Assembly (NCBI GenBank): GCA_963969395.1
Contig: OZ017797.1
Span: 37,262,001-37,326,000, forward strand
Length of the DNA: 64,000 nt
Source of the DNA: Pseudoscleropodium purum
Taxonomy: Eukaryota > Streptophyta > Bryopsida > Hypnales > Brachytheciaceae
Reading direction: 5' to 3'
The position numbers and the translations under genes were made by a program. The notes under the pieces are model-generated. The model saw nothing but the letters and a program-made list of their open reading frames with translations, made no database searches and was not told where the DNA came from. Positions 44,755-57,844 of this stretch are shown one piece after another (positions within the stretch are counted from its first letter, which is position 1; each line of letters begins with the position of its first letter).

Positions 44755-46135
44755 TTAGACACGTGTAGCTACCGCTGATACGACCATCTCTCCGGTAGCA
44801 CCAAACATATACAAATCTGAAGCAAAACCTCTAGATGTAGATTGAGAAGTAAACTTAGTTGTAGTAACTTGGCCAAGTGAAATCATAGTATTAAACCGCT
44901 TCTTAAACTTTGCAATTTTGGCCTCTAGAGCTTTTTTCTTCTCTGAAATAAGCCGCTTCTCTGAATGTAAAATAAAACAATGATTTGCATCGTGGTTAAG
45001 CCTATCACAATGAATATACTTCAGCTTTTTTTTCTTGGATTTTTTTCTTGCTTTGGCCACTTTTGTTTTTTGTTTGGGCTTTTTATAGATTGGACCTTCT
45101 TCTTCTTTGAACAATTGAGATCATTTTTAGCATGACCAAATTCTCCACATCCCCAACGATGAAGAGTCTTCTAGCTCTTATCAAGTTGAATTTCCGCCAA
45201 ACTACTTATAGCCATAGTAGTCTTCTTAGACTTAGTAGTATCTGTCATCCAAGAAACCATGTCAATAGCATCATATTGGCACAAAACTTTATTATACCTC
45301 TCAACTTCAACAAATGTTTGTGCTAATGTTGCTTGACCTTTATAGTTGATAATAATCCATAATGTAGCTAAATCTAAAAGTCTTTTGTTAATTTTTGACA
45401 AAAAGATCTTTACAAATTGGCTCTCTGCAAATATGCCTTCAAACTCAACTGCAAAAGTGCCAACTTAGTATACATTGTGTGTAGAGTGTCATCCTTCTCA
45501 CACTTGAAGTCTTGAATGCGTTGCATCTAATCACACCGAAAGCTTCCGTATTCAACTTCCAGATGAGCAATTAAAAGACATAGTGGTTCAAACACTGGTG
45601 TATCATCAACTGCAATTAATGTCGCCTGTATGGCTTGTGCCATCCAAAATAAGGATATAGAAGGTTGGACTAGTGCCAAAGCCTTCTCCTTGGTATCTTT
45701 AGAAGATAAATCATCTTATTTATTTTTCAAACTCTCTCCTCTCTTCTCCGTAGGCACCAAACTTGTTGTTGCACCTTCCTTAAGTATAGAAATAAGCTCT
45801 ATACAAGTCTTCCAATAGCGCTCTACCTAGTGCAATTGGAACATGTGCTCATATGTTTGAAGCACTTCGTACTCCAAGTGTTGTGGCAATAGCTGGAAAG
45901 CATACCAATCATTGAAGCTTGAAGACCGTTGTTGCCTCTTTTTCATCCAAGTCCAAAATTGGAGTTTCCAATCGAGAAGAGAAATGCCTCTAGTCCTTCC
46001 AGAGAAACGATCCCTCATCATATTACGAAGATCATTGCCCATGTCGTAAAATATACCTACATTCCAAACCCGAAGCCTATTAGTGATATCCAATGCCAAA
46101 ATAGGCTCAAAAGCTTCATCGATATCCATTGCTAG
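44755..46135 (-). pseudogene. Gypsy gag region with degenerate zinc knuckle
   Basis: Frame 46129-45827 gives a gag-like, Trp-rich N-terminal part (YDMGNDLRNMMRDRFSGRTR, then WKLQFWTWMKKRQQRSSSF). Similar fragments continue through 45401-45171. Frame 45114-44755 holds a Lys-rich stretch (KKPKQKTKVAKARKKSKKKK) followed by C-x4-H-x4-C in HCDRLNHDANHC. The first Cys of a CCHC knuckle is replaced. In intact elements this protein packages the RNA. Several stops and frame changes show decay. Confidence 0.6.
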
Positions 46136-49100
46136 CCCAAAGTCGTCAGTGTGAATATCCTCTAAGTAATCTAGTGACAGAGATCAATAATATCAAATTC
46201 TACTGTGTACCATAAAAGGACTATTTGGGTACCTGCAACTATCTAAAGTTTAAAGGCAACCTGCACCTGCACTTGTATCACCATCAAACTTGCAATTCAC
46301 AAATCATCACTTTCCGAGTACCACAATTCAAACAAGCACCGCCTACTTGGTACACAAAAAATGGTCTTATCAATGATTAACTTGACCTCACCACCATGAT
46401 ACATCTATGAAAATGAAAGTCTATTCACAAACAAAAAAATGAAACAAAACTGGAAACCACCAGCAACAATGTCCGCTACAGAGGAAGGTACCAAAACAAA
46501 ATGCAAGAAATCCAAATTGGATCCTCTTCCCCAAACAACAAATTGCAAAAACACAAGAAAAGTGTAAATCAGAGCCACCGACAAACGCCTACAATCGATG
46601 ATTACGAATCACCAATCTTGTATCAATAACAAAAGGTAGACACTAGAATGTGTCTAACTAGGCTCCAAAACCTAAAATTCTTGGAAATTTGGGAAAATTG
46701 ATGTTCAAAAACACCATTCAGCCCAATAAAAACACTAATCTAGGCTGAATAACAAGTCCAAATGTCATACCAATTGCACCATTGGAATCCTTGGCAAATT
46801 TCACATAGAATAGGTACAAATTTTACTCAAATCCGAGCTAATATGCCCCTAGAATTGAATTTCAAAGTTTGCACCCTACTCCTTTTTAAAAAATATATAT
46901 TTTAATATTAATATTAATATTTTCTTAAAAAAAGAATTCTAAATCTACAAATATGAAAGATTCTGTATTTTGCAAAATGTACCCTATTGAGACACTTCAG
47001 ATATCTTCCAAAATCCTAGATTTCAGAATCTCAAATTTCCTAGATTTCAAAAAATATTGAAATATGCTAGATTTTAATAAAAATTCTTCAAAAATCCTAG
47101 ATTTCAGAAAATTCTTCAAAATACCTAGATTTTAGAAAATCTTCAAAATTCATAAATGTCACAATCCGCCGCTCCACTCGAGGGACTCATTGCAAAAACT
47201 TCCACAAACTTCAAAACCCCATATCTTCTTCAAAAATCACTCAAATCTTGCGTTTTTCAAAGTGTTGGATTCATATGAAACTCCTCTACTACTATAAGTA
47301 CTAGCAACAATCTAGAAGTTGAAATTTTGTCTTTGCACTCAAGATAAGTCCTACAAGAAAGAAACTATGGAATCTACACACACAAAGTCAAGTGGCTCTC
47401 ACTCCACAAAGGAAGAATTGAAGAGTGTAAACGTAAGAAAAGAAGTGAAGCTTTTACTAAATGATAATCCATCATCTCTAAGCAAAGCAAAACACACAAC
47501 TCTCTCCAAAACACTTACAAAATTTGACTTGACAACAATGTCAAGTCAAGGAGCTCTCTCCACCTAAACACTTAAACTCTAAGGTGGATGAACTCCAACA
47601 TTTGGATGAAACCCATCTAAGACTAAGATGAACTCTTATAGGAGTTCATCTAACACTACAATCCGATGTAGAATGGTCCCGATGTCACTTCACGTGACAA
47701 AGGGGATGACTTAAGGTAGTTTGAAAGCAACTATTGGTGAAGATTGTGTACAATTATTTTTAGAAAAGAGACAACCCACCTACTTTCCAAATCTTACACC
47801 TTCAATCTTCTTATAAAGCATTTTTTACAACCCCTTTAGATTTATAGTCATACATTCATACTCTGATATGAATATGGATACAAATACAAATATACACATA
47901 ATAGGATATAAATATTTATATGGGTATTATGTATGAATATTGACATCTATATATGGTATTAGTATTGTGTATATGCGCTCACAACATATAGGCACATATC
48001 CCATTGATATCAATTATTATTACATATGCATTTAGAATAAATATGTGGTTTTTCAAGTTAATGACAAAAAATATAAAAAATATATATTTATTATTTGGTA
48101 AGGAATAAAAAATAAATGAATTTTTTTTTCAATATTGAAGGGTAGAAATCTAAGCTTTATTGTCTTTTTGTATTGACTATTTAACCAAAAGGTCCCTCAC
48201 AATGATGTTGTAATGATGCATGATGGTTTGATGTTGTAATGTGTATTATTTATTGCTAGTTGTTTATTAAATGGTAGTATTCTTTTGTATATACATTATC
48301 CTTTTTATGTTATTTAATATTCAATTAGAGCAATTAGTTCAAACTAAACATGGTTTTTGACAAAATTCTCTATTTTATGTGCCTAAATATATAGAAGTTT
48401 ATCTTAACTCTCAAAGATCCATGATTATATTTTACCAAAAAAATACTCTAAAAACTATCCTTTTACTTATATAAATAGGATCTAATTTGCACTAAAGTAG
48501 TATGAAAATATATAAAAGAATTTCAAAACTTTGACCCAATTCATTGCAAGATTTGAGCATTGAAAGTGAAAATTATTTTATTCACTAACTTCCAAATTTA
48601 ACTATAAGACTCTAAATCTTTTTAATTAAAAAATTTTCCCACAAAGATTTTAATTTTGTAATTTTTCATATCAAACAATTGTGTTCAAGTGCAAATTTTT
48701 TTATAAATTTGATTTTTATTCTTTTAAATTTGTTGAGTAGAAATAGGCATTTGATGAAATAAAAAACTAAATTGTTAATAGCTTTAAGATAGAATGGAAA
48801 CATGGTGCATTTCCAATAGTGATTTTGTTTTAGCAAGAAAATGAAACCATATCGAGAACCATATAGAATAATCTTTTTGAAAAATTGTAAAAACTGAATT
48901 CAAGAGCAAATACAATACCTTGTTTTCTTAAAGCGATGCTTTGATTTCTTATATAATAAGATGTTTCTTAATCTCTAAGATAGTATGTATCTTAGTTGGT
49001 AGATGAAGGATGTTTCTAACTTTCTATAAACATGATGTAGGAGCTATTTGAAATAGATGAATTAGATTTAGACACACCAAAATAATGATTTTTGCTTAGT

Positions 49101-50171
49101 TTTGAGCTATGTAATTTCTTTATCATTCAATTCTTATTATTATGTCTGTACAAGGTTTCTAATAAATTCATGTTAAAATGAGAAAAAAAATTACAAAAAT
49201 GAAAATATGATAAATAAATTGTTGTCAATCTCTCCCACAAATGCTCAAGATTTATATTCTCCTTTGTCTAAACTCTCATAATCCTCAAAGATCATAGCCT
49301 ACCATTACACAACAAAAAATCATCCAATTCGTAGATAAATAATTAGGTGTATTTTACTTTTTATAATTTATAAAAGTCTTTCAAAAAGTATTCTAAATGC
49401 ATGCACACTTATGATCATTACTAATTTTGACTAGCATAATGACTATTATCAACACAAATTTTTTTATTAGATTTTATTGGTATAAGTTAAAAGAAAATTT
49501 CAATGCACTTAGTATGAATTATTTGAACAATGTACATAATTAAGTTATAAAATTTCAAAGTACTATTTCTAGGTGTACAAAAAAAAACTAGGTTCCTTTC
49601 AACTTTCATGTTTTTATCATGACTACATTTTGTATAATCAATATAAAGTTCTTATGACATTTTTAGGTCCAATATATGTATGCATTGCATTTGGGATAGT
49701 GTTGATTATAGATGTACACACCTTAATTTTTGGCCTTTGCATTGGATTAATACTCTCTTAAAAGTTCCCATAGGACTTGCTTTGGTTCTCTTTGAGTCTC
49801 TTGTAGATGGTAATAGGTACATTGATTTCAACTTAACCTTTGGAATTTTGCCTCTTCAATGCACACCTCTATGCTTGCGTTTCACCCCTCATCCCAATTG
49901 TTGACGAACTTGCAATTGAGCTCCATAGAAAATTAAGACCTAATCCTTGATTTTATTAGACTACAAGTTTCTTTCTTGCAAGAAGACTTTCTCTTTCAAG
50001 CGGACGAAGGTTGGCAAGAAATTATGCAACTCAATTAATAACATCCCATGTACTCTCAACTAACCATAATTGATTGATTCTTACACCCAATGATGGACAA
50101 AATTTCAGTGAAAAAGGGCTTTGGTTGAGTGAGAGAGACAAAGTTGCATTTAGGATTTGTGAGTCACGACT
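46136..50171. other. No gene; presumed upstream part of the gypsy element, then AT-rich DNA
   Basis: The 5' LTR of the minus-strand gypsy element should lie here, but no matching LTR was recognised. At 47613-47636 the palindrome GATGAACTCTTATAGGAGTT continues into CATC. At 47850-48060 ATATGAATAT-type low-complexity sequence dominates. From about 48.1 to 50.1 kb no coding or repeat feature is supported. Confidence 0.4.
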
Positions 50172-53100
50172 ATGGGTGCTAGCCCTTCAAAATCGTCTCA
50201 AGCTGAAATGAAAGAAAAACCCATCATTATGGTGCTTGGTAGGCAAGACTCCTCAGTCAATCAGTTTTTCACATCCTTCAATTCAATCATTTTGATTTGT
50301 AGTTTAAAGTGATTTCCTTTCATTGTATATGAATTCCAATAAAATACTACAATAATTAGTAGTATTTTGGTTTTTAAGAAATAAGAAGAAAGAATTCTTG
50401 GAGAAGACATTTCTTTGTGTTTTTTGGTAAATATGTGTGTCCAAAGGGTGATTTTTAGTGGTCTATTGGTAACATGCTTGAAATATTATTTACTTTCTAA
50501 AAATATATATAAAATATTCTTTTGTATGTCATTTAAAGCCCATATTTTACTTCTAAAATGAATAAATTTTTAGTTGCTAAGAGTAAAGTTGGCACTCTAT
50601 GTTTGGACTTATATAATTTTCTAAGATCCAAGAGAGATTTATGAGGGATTAGGTTTTTGTCTTGTTAATTGCACAAATATTTTCCTATGTCTTATGACAA
50701 TTTAGTGGAGTTGAGTAATTGCCTTCAGAGTCAATTATACAAATACAATTTCTTTTTGTACACAATCTTGAGCTTGTATTATTTTTGCAAATATGTATGG
50801 ATCATTCGTGAAATATTTGTTTCTATTATCCTTGGTCAACATATTTGCATGTGGGCTCATCTATTGGTGATTGTCCATAAAGTAATGGAATAATAGCTTC
50901 AAAAGTGGAGTTTTTCAACATCAATTGTTCCAAATTCTTTTGTAATAGATAGTGATACGGTGCAATGAAAGAGCATACATACACTTCTCTCTAATTATGC
51001 ACTTAGCAATTGTACATTCCATAGACAATAGCTACATCTAATTGTAACCTGTTTCTTATACCAATTGTTAGACTCAAACTTACTAACAATGTACAAAGTC
51101 TATTTACAAGAGTCTTGGGTTGATTTTAAGGGCATGTATTCTTAGTCCTTGAAAATTCACAATTATGCATTTAGTATCCAAAAATTTCATCTTAAACGGA
51201 TTTAGAATCTACTATTAACCCTCAAGAAGATCCAACAAAAATTAAACAATTAGGTAATCAAAATCATGCTCAATTACTGAATATTTGAACAATTTTAAGT
51301 GTAGTGACCTTTTGTCTTGAGAATTTGCCATGTTGTCTTTATCTAATTGAGCAACTTTCACATGTGAAGTTGTGGAAACAAGTGAATGCATTAGAAAGTC
51401 CATTTGTCTTTCTAAAACATTGTTTCAAGAAGGTCAAATGTACTATTCTTGAATGTTATATCATTCATGTAAGGCATCACATTTTATTTGCTCTAGACCT
51501 AAAAAGAAGAGGCTTTGCATCAACAAAAACTATAATGAAGAAGTTTGAACAACTACCTCATTCAAAAAGCAAGTTATGCTCCAAGGAGTCAAGTATAGAG
51601 CCTCTCATAGTATAGTTGCTTGTCTTTTTTTTCAATGTGTGAATTTTGATTGTTTGCTTAATACTTGTTGGATTTCATATAATGGATGCAGGAGGACCTG
51701 GCACTGGGAAGGGTACACAATGTGCTCGAATTGTGAAGGAGTTTGGATTCAAACACATTTCGTTAGGAGATATTTTCCGAGTAGAGGTGAAAAATGGGAC
51801 TCAAATTGGAAAGGAGTGTGCAACTATTATGAAAGAAGGAAAATTGGTGCCTATAAAAATAACTATGGAGCTTATGGAGAAGGCCATGAAACAAGCAGGG
51901 AATACTCCTGGTTACTTATTGGATGGTTTTCCACGTAAAGTGAACCAAGCTAAAGTGTTTAAGAAGCTAGTATGAATTATTATTAATACCCTTATAACCA
52001 TCTTCAATTTGATTAAATTGGTGCAATTACAAGTGCCCAAAATTGTGATGTCCATCTACAAGAAGCTCTAAAAATTAGGACTTATATATCCTAATAACCA
52101 TCTTCAATTATGTTAAATTGTTTTGATTATGTGAGTCATAAATTGTGACATTCATCTATGGAAAGCTCTAAAAACTAAAATTGGTTTATGACTTCTAGTA
52201 ACCATATTCAATTTCATTATATTGGTGCAATTATGTATGCCAAAAATTGTAGCATTCATTGATAGAAAGTTTTAACTCTAGGGATTGATAGAGATTTTCA
52301 TTTTAGGTTGTGTACCTTGAAATGTATTGAAGTTGTGAAATTTGTTCTCATTTATTTAGCAAAATTAATGTTATCTTCTTCTAGTTTGTGCCAAATATTG
52401 GTCTTTACTCATATTTGGTGTATAAGAGGTATTATATGTCAAATTTGAAGTAAGGTGAAAACATCCAAAACCATTTATGTACTCATCTCTAACAGATTCA
52501 TTTCTATAGTTGTAGCTACTTTTTGAGACTAGAATCTATCATTGAAAAAATTAAAGATTAAATAAAACAAAACTACATTTAATTTTGTTTTGATGGAAAG
52601 AAAAAAGGCTAATGGGGTAACATGAGACACCCTCTCAAGGTGTCTCATTTAGACTCTTATTGCACACAATATAAATCAATACACTAAATTGAATGCTAAT
52701 TGAATAATTCAACAGTATGGGCCTTCTTTTATTATGCAAGTTAATTTAGTAAACTCAATTAGTGTAATGCAAACAAATTGCTTTACATGGCATTTTTCTA
52801 CCACAAATCATTTCATTTTCATTTTGTTTAGTGACTATTGGAAGGAATATCTTCTTCAAGGAATAATTATAGATTTAAAAATAAATATAATTTCTTATAG
52901 AAAAACATGAAATAATGAATAAGAATTAACTTTAATAGTTCCTCATTTCTTATCAAATATACGTTTTTCATTAACTAATATTTGAATTATTGTATATTGG
53001 CATTTAAACAAGGATTTGACTTAGTCGTTGAATATGATGTTGGATTTATTATATTAGGTGAGGGCACCATCCTTGGTGATATTTTTACATGCTCCCAAGC

Positions 53101-54127
53101 AAGTACTTATCCATAGGCTCATGCAACGAGGACAAACAAGTGAGCGAGCGGATGACAATATCGAAACTATCAACAAACGTCTCATCACTTTCAAAAGGGA
53201 ATCTATACCTGTGGTTTCCTACTATGAGAGGATCCGTTTTACTATAGTCAAGAAGGTGGGTTTCATCATCATCATATAAACATCACTTCAACTTGCAATA
53301 AATCTTACAACTACAATTGCTTACAAGTCCAATATTATTTTTGTATTAGATGACTTGTTGGACTTGTCTTGTCAAAGTTCCCTATTACATATGTCATAGC
53401 TAGTGTAGCAGGCAACTCTCTTCAAATATGATCAAATCTTCACTACAACTTGCAATAACTTGTGCAACCATGGTTGCATACAAGTCCAACATTGTTTTTG
53501 TACTACACATCATATAGAACTTGTCTTGTTCAAGTGCCCTATTCCACATGTCATATCTAGCATAGTAGGCAACTTTCTTCAAATTTTATCAAATCTTTTA
53601 GAAATATTTTAGGACATTTTAGATATATTTGAAGGATATCCCAACATCTCATTACTTTTCAAAACAAATTTGTTATTTTTGTACTAGATGTCATATTGAA
53701 CATGTCTTGATGGGTGTCCTGTTACACATGTTATGGTTAGTATAGTAGGCAATCTTCTTCAAGTAGTATCAAACTTCTCTAGGAATATATTTTAGTACGT
53801 TTTTAGAAATATTTCAAGGATATTCCTAAATGAAAAACAAAGAAGGACTTTCGGTCATCTCACACATCATTTTCAACTCCATGTCACCATGTTGCAAACT
53901 TTGCCAAGTTCCATCCAATTTCCAAGTAATTGTGTCATCATGCAAAACCAAAGTTTTAATTAAGCAAAGTTTTGAGGTTTGTGCAAAATATTGAACTACG
54001 AGTCTTCAAGAGCAAAATAACTAAGAAATTTCTTGTAATGTAGATTTGTACAATCACAACACCAGATGATGTGTACACTCAAATTCGGGAAGTAGTCAAG
54101 CAAGTGGTACAAACTCAAACTATATGA
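50172..54127 (+). CDS. Nucleoside monophosphate kinase, adenylate kinase 1 / UMP-CMP kinase type
   Basis: Four coding exons: 50172-50238, 51692-51969, 53058-53255 and 54044-54127. They have consistent phases and GT/AG borders and encode 208 aa, the usual length for the short-lid class. The P-loop GGPGTGKGTQ is at 23-32. The NMP-binding region has ISLGDIFR (45-52) and EGKLVPIKIT. DGFPRKVNQ is at 100-108. The short lid RGQTSERADDNIET starts at 139. The C-terminal helix is DDVYTQIREVVKQVV. The enzyme moves phosphate from ATP to AMP or UMP/CMP. Gln108 after PRKVN matches the AMP-binding Gln of adenylate kinase 1 (PREVKQ) rather than the PRN of UMP-CMP kinases, which favours AMP, but Leu47 replaces the usual Thr or Ala. 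TSER for TSGR in the lid is unusual. No targeting peptide is evident, so it is probably cytosolic. All catalytic Arg/Lys positions I can place are kept. Introns are AT-rich and repeat-laden. Confidence 0.87.
51996..52300 (+). repeat. Three ~100-bp tandem repeats in kinase intron 2
   Basis: Units start with AACCATCTTCAATT at 51996, 52096 and 52200 (the last AACCATATTCAATT). Each contains TTAAATTG(G)TGCAATTA, AAATTGT(G/A) and ATTCATC/GATCTAC words in the same order. They lie wholly inside the intron. Confidence 0.7.
53285..53810 (+). repeat. Three ~155-180-bp tandem repeats in kinase intron 3
   Basis: The landmark TTTTTGTA(T/C)TA..CAT..GAACTTGTCTTG recurs near 53337, 53494 and 53676. Each copy is followed by a CCCTATT.CACATGTCAT and TAGTAGGCAACT.TCTTCAAAT block. 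Copy 3 is more diverged. Confidence 0.7.
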
Positions 54128-54839
54128 TAGAGGTCTTGGAAGTGAGATAGAAGATATATTGTTCCTTCTTGTAAGAGTAGAAAGTCTTTAGTAGTAATTT
54201 CTAAAATGTGGTCTTTTGCAATCTATGCACAAATAACTCTCATTGTTAAAAAACAACTCACTTCATAAAAATTGAGTTGTTATGGATATTTTAATGATGG
54301 TAGTTGTGAAAGATCAAATTTCTACTACCTAGTGCTTTAGAGTTGTGCATATTTCACCAAAGGAGACTATCCTTTTCCTTGTGACGAAATCAAGTGAAGT
54401 TTGATGAAGTTTTTGCAAGACTTGGAGATGATTTCTACTTGCATTGTGAGATACAATTTGTAAATAATAAGGTAACCACACCTAATTGCAACCTTGTTCA
54501 AGAGTTGTTTCAACAATGACCCTAATGACCTAAAATTGTACCTTTTTCTAAGTATGGGGATTTAGGACTGATTTTATGTGAGTATATAATCAACACTTTG
54601 AAACCCATAGTTTTTTCATATAGTTTCATGTTTTAAAGTGTGTGAATACAGGATCATCTTTCAAGATCAAAGAAAAAACTAAGGCACTTTAGGACATGTT
54701 CCCAAATTCTCATTAACCTTTGTTTTTGGTTACTTTTGAAAAAAAATCAATGTCTTACATATTTAGGCTACAAATTTTGTATTAGGAAGATGGTTAAAAA
54801 ATAACAAGAAATTTGTATGGTAACTACAGTTGAATTCAC

Positions 54840-55010
54840 CTCGTCGCCCAGTACGAAATTATGTGAAACAACATCATAGGATTGTTCACTATAAGACAGT
54901 AACAAGGCATCATCATCATCGAAGTCACCGGAAACGGAGGAAGGGGGCAAGGAAGCTCTTGGAAGAATGTCCCGGACATCCCCTGGGCTCTCCAGTTGTT
55001 CTAGCTCCAG
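54840..55010 (-). other. Orphan coding exon (57 codons), family unknown
   Basis: On the minus strand an open block runs from an acceptor (CACATCTAG|CTGGAG at 55010) to a donor (GACGAG|GTGAAT at 54840), in phase 0 at both ends. It encodes LELEQLESPGDVRDILPRAS, LPPSSVSGDFDDDDALLL and SYSEQSYDVVSHNFVLGDE. It is less AT-rich than its surroundings and has convincing coding character, but I find no companion exons on the minus strand within several kb. It may be an exon captured by a transposon, the remnant of a lost gene, or part of a gene with very long introns. The overlapping plus-strand frame (54830-55030) is His/Arg-rich and looks like a shadow. Confidence 0.45.
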
Positions 55011-56587
55011 CTAGATGTGTTTTGATGTAAAGGTTGGTGCCCCGTAAAACTGCTACTTTGGGCTTGTTTGGTCATATTTTCTTATTGGTAAGTGAAAGGA
55101 GGTTCCAACACATCCAAAAATGCAACATTTGGATATTGTGTGCAAAAGTTAAGAAGTTAAGAACAAAGTTTGGTTTTAAGCCAGTTTCTTCCACATACTT
55201 AGGTATATAATTGATTTTTGAGATGCACATAGAATGAAGGTGGCAATTTTAGAGTTAGTGGTGCATTTTTGGATGCCCACCTTAATTAACATTTGGTTGT
55301 TGGGTCCATGAACATCTTGGATTAACAATATACCATGTGAGTGTTTGGGCAACATTACCACGGTACTAGTTAACTAGGGCATTGCTTTGATGAGTTTTCT
55401 TTCACCATTTATTTTGCACTAGATTATGGATTAGTGTTTAAGCTTTGAGGGTTGTAAATTTAGTACCTTATGTTTGATTAGATCTTGTTGGAAGCCAAGC
55501 ATGCTATTATTGAATTGCCTAATGTTTTATTAGATCTTGTTGGAAGTCAAAAAAAATATTCTAAATTCCCTTATGCATTTTTTGTTTGCATATGAATCAA
55601 TTATGAATTTTCAAATTGCTAATTAAAGATAGGTGTTCCCCAAAGCAACCCTAGGTTCTTATGGATAGAGGCAATACATTTTAGAAAAGAATATGTAGGA
55701 ATATGTAGGGGCCAAATTTAGAAAGGGGTTAGAATTATGAACAATTCTCTAAGTGCTTTGAAGGGTAGAATTGAGTGCTTTGGGGTAGTATTTTGTTTTA
55801 ATACCTTCTCATCCATCCAATGTAATATTTGAATTTTTAAAAGTTAAACTTTTTTATGACCAATTTGATGAAATTGAAGTACATAACCTATTTGTATATA
55901 GAGACATAAAAAAAATATGCCAAAAAAAAATAGAAAAATTTGAAGAATAAAGAATTAAGCTCACTATTCTTAATTGGGATTATTTTGAATATACCCATAC
56001 TACAATTTTTTTTCTAAAATGCATATTAATTGTGTGATCATTGGATAAATTTGGGATATATAGGTAATGAACAATTTGGTGTGATTAGAATTTATATATA
56101 TGAAGTCAGATAAAGAAAATATAAAAATATAATAAGACAATATAGAATCTTCTTTTAATTGCCACCAAAACATAAAAAAATAGTTTCATAATAGAGACCA
56201 TGCTAAAAGACTTATTTGGGTACTTTTAGAAGTGACTACCTTAACTCAATATAGACTAAATGTAGATGCATATATTTCATCTATTGAGGCATGCAATAAA
56301 GCCTAAAAACCTATATTTCAATGGACATTCCTATACTATTTGTAACTCAACAATCATATGCCACATCTTCCTTTGCACTCTTCTCATGAATTCTTTTGAT
56401 GATCATAGCATATAAATAGATGGAACTTTCACTTCTAGCCAAACTCTAAACTCCTACACTAATATGATGCCCCACCACCATAGAATTAAGTGTTTTGATA
56501 CCATGAGACAAGTTAATGCTTGCATACCATTTTATTATGTACACCTTCTCTAAAGCCTCATCTTTACAATAAGGGTAAACTTAGGTA
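55011..56587. other. Intergenic, no gene seen
   Basis: AT-rich. One local direct repeat, TTAGATCTTGTTGGAAGCCA at about 55480 and TTAGATCTTGTTGGAAGTCA at about 55530, is the only structure noticed. Confidence 0.45.
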
Positions 56588-56591
56588 TTAA

Positions 56592-57122
56592 CCCTTTAGT
56601 GATTGGTCACCCTCTTTTGGTATTTAAAAAATTCAAAAGTTAATGCAAATAGAGCTTCATCATGCGCTCCAAACAAATTCAGTTTCCGAGAATTATGTGC
56701 AATCACAAGGTAGATGTGCTTGTTCAAAGACAATAGGATTGACCTGAGTCATACTTTCTAAGTTGCATATATATTTAACAACTCATATGATTCTATTTGA
56801 AATTGACGCCCGGGAACAATAGAAATGTTGCCCAACAATCCCATAAATTGTGGAAGCATGTTTCAAAAGTTATGGACAATAATGTATTATGCGGCTTCAA
56901 CTAGAGGCTACTTTGTTGCATCACACTTTGAAGATCACTTTCAACAAATTGCACTGTCAAATCATATTCACTTTTTGTTTTTTTCATGGATAAAGCCTAC
57001 AACATCAATTCCTACGATCTAATCTCGGATTACTTCCTTGGAGTAGTGATGAAATTTCCCTTTTCCAAATTTGTATTCAAAAACTTCATTCGCCCCCCAA
57101 ATCAACCACAAGCACTAAAGGG
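56592..57122. mobile_element. TTAA-flanked element with CCCTTTAGTG inverted termini
   Basis: TTAA at 56588-56591 and 57123-57126 flanks the inverted ends CCCTTTAGTGATTGG and, on the reverse strand of the right end, CCCTTTAGTGCTTGTGG. The first 10 bp are identical, as is the TTAA. It is 531 bp and non-coding. It shares the target site and CCCT start with the 8-kb element but not its internal sequence. Confidence 0.6.
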
Positions 57123-57126
57123 TTAA

Positions 57127-57844
57127 AAGCATAGAAGACATCTCAATGATTCACCACACTTGTATTAGGAAACAAGTAACTATGCTACAAGAAGCTCTAT
57201 TCCTTTAGCACTAGTTTGCACTCCAAGGAAACACCCAAACTTTTTCATATTCACTATTCCTCACATTCACTACTTTACAGATGTAGAATTTGTCAATGCA
57301 AAGCATCCACCCCTTCAATCTAGAGTCACAAAAGTCCTTCTTTTTTCCATTTCAAGACTCCTAAGCAGTAGTGCTTACAAGAATACATACATTTCATTTT
57401 TGTGTACTATACAAGACCCCTAAAGCATGCTTGAATGAAAAAAAGGACCAAATACTTCTACCACTGGTATCCAATTGCTTTAACAACCCAATGACATATT
57501 TTTCACTTCATAACTTTTCTCTAGTTTCCTATAGTATTCCTCTCTAATTGAACCAAATGCTGAACGTGAAAGTCTATGAAAGCTTAAAGATCAAACTATA
57601 CTTGACAAAGCCAATTAAGTTTATGAAGAAAAATCTACAAATTTGTACACCATACAAAAGTGTTTGTTTAGTGTCTCCAATTTCTACCAAGGTTTGGAAA
57701 GGTAGTGAAGAATTTATGAAAACTTGCTGAAATTTAGACCCTTCCAGTTGAAATTTGGGTGTACGAAAGTTGGATTCAACCTCTAGGTGAAGTAAAAGGT
57801 TGAATCTACCTTACCACCTTTATAGGTTAGACAACAACACCGTC
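57127..57844. other. Intergenic between a MITE and the F-box/PP2 relic
   Basis: No feature was recognised. A 60-codon plus frame (57548-57730) shows no motif. The part next to 57844 is probably 3' sequence of the minus-strand PP2-like gene. Confidence 0.4.

Larger units (their letters stand above)
38483..46135 (-). mobile_element. Decayed Ty3/gypsy retrotransposon with DNA methyltransferase and PHD modules
   Basis: On the minus strand a degraded polyprotein can be followed in the order gag, zinc knuckle, aspartic protease, C5-cytosine methyltransferase, reverse transcriptase, RNase H, integrase, integrase C-terminal domain and PHD finger. Every part carries stops or frame changes, so the copy is dead. 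RT before RNase H before integrase defines Ty3/gypsy. Two hAT MITEs are inserted in it (41611-41806 and 44003-44312). LTRs, primer-binding site and target duplication could not be identified by eye, so the true ends are unknown and probably lie outside these coordinates. Confidence 0.88.

Noticed and set aside
51304..51615. 103-codon frame in kinase intron 1
   Set aside because: Lacks splice-compatible borders and any conserved motif, and the kinase exons on either side join perfectly without it.
54830..55030. His/Arg-rich 66-codon plus-strand frame
   Set aside because: It overlaps the better-supported minus-strand exon with splice borders and looks like its antisense shadow.
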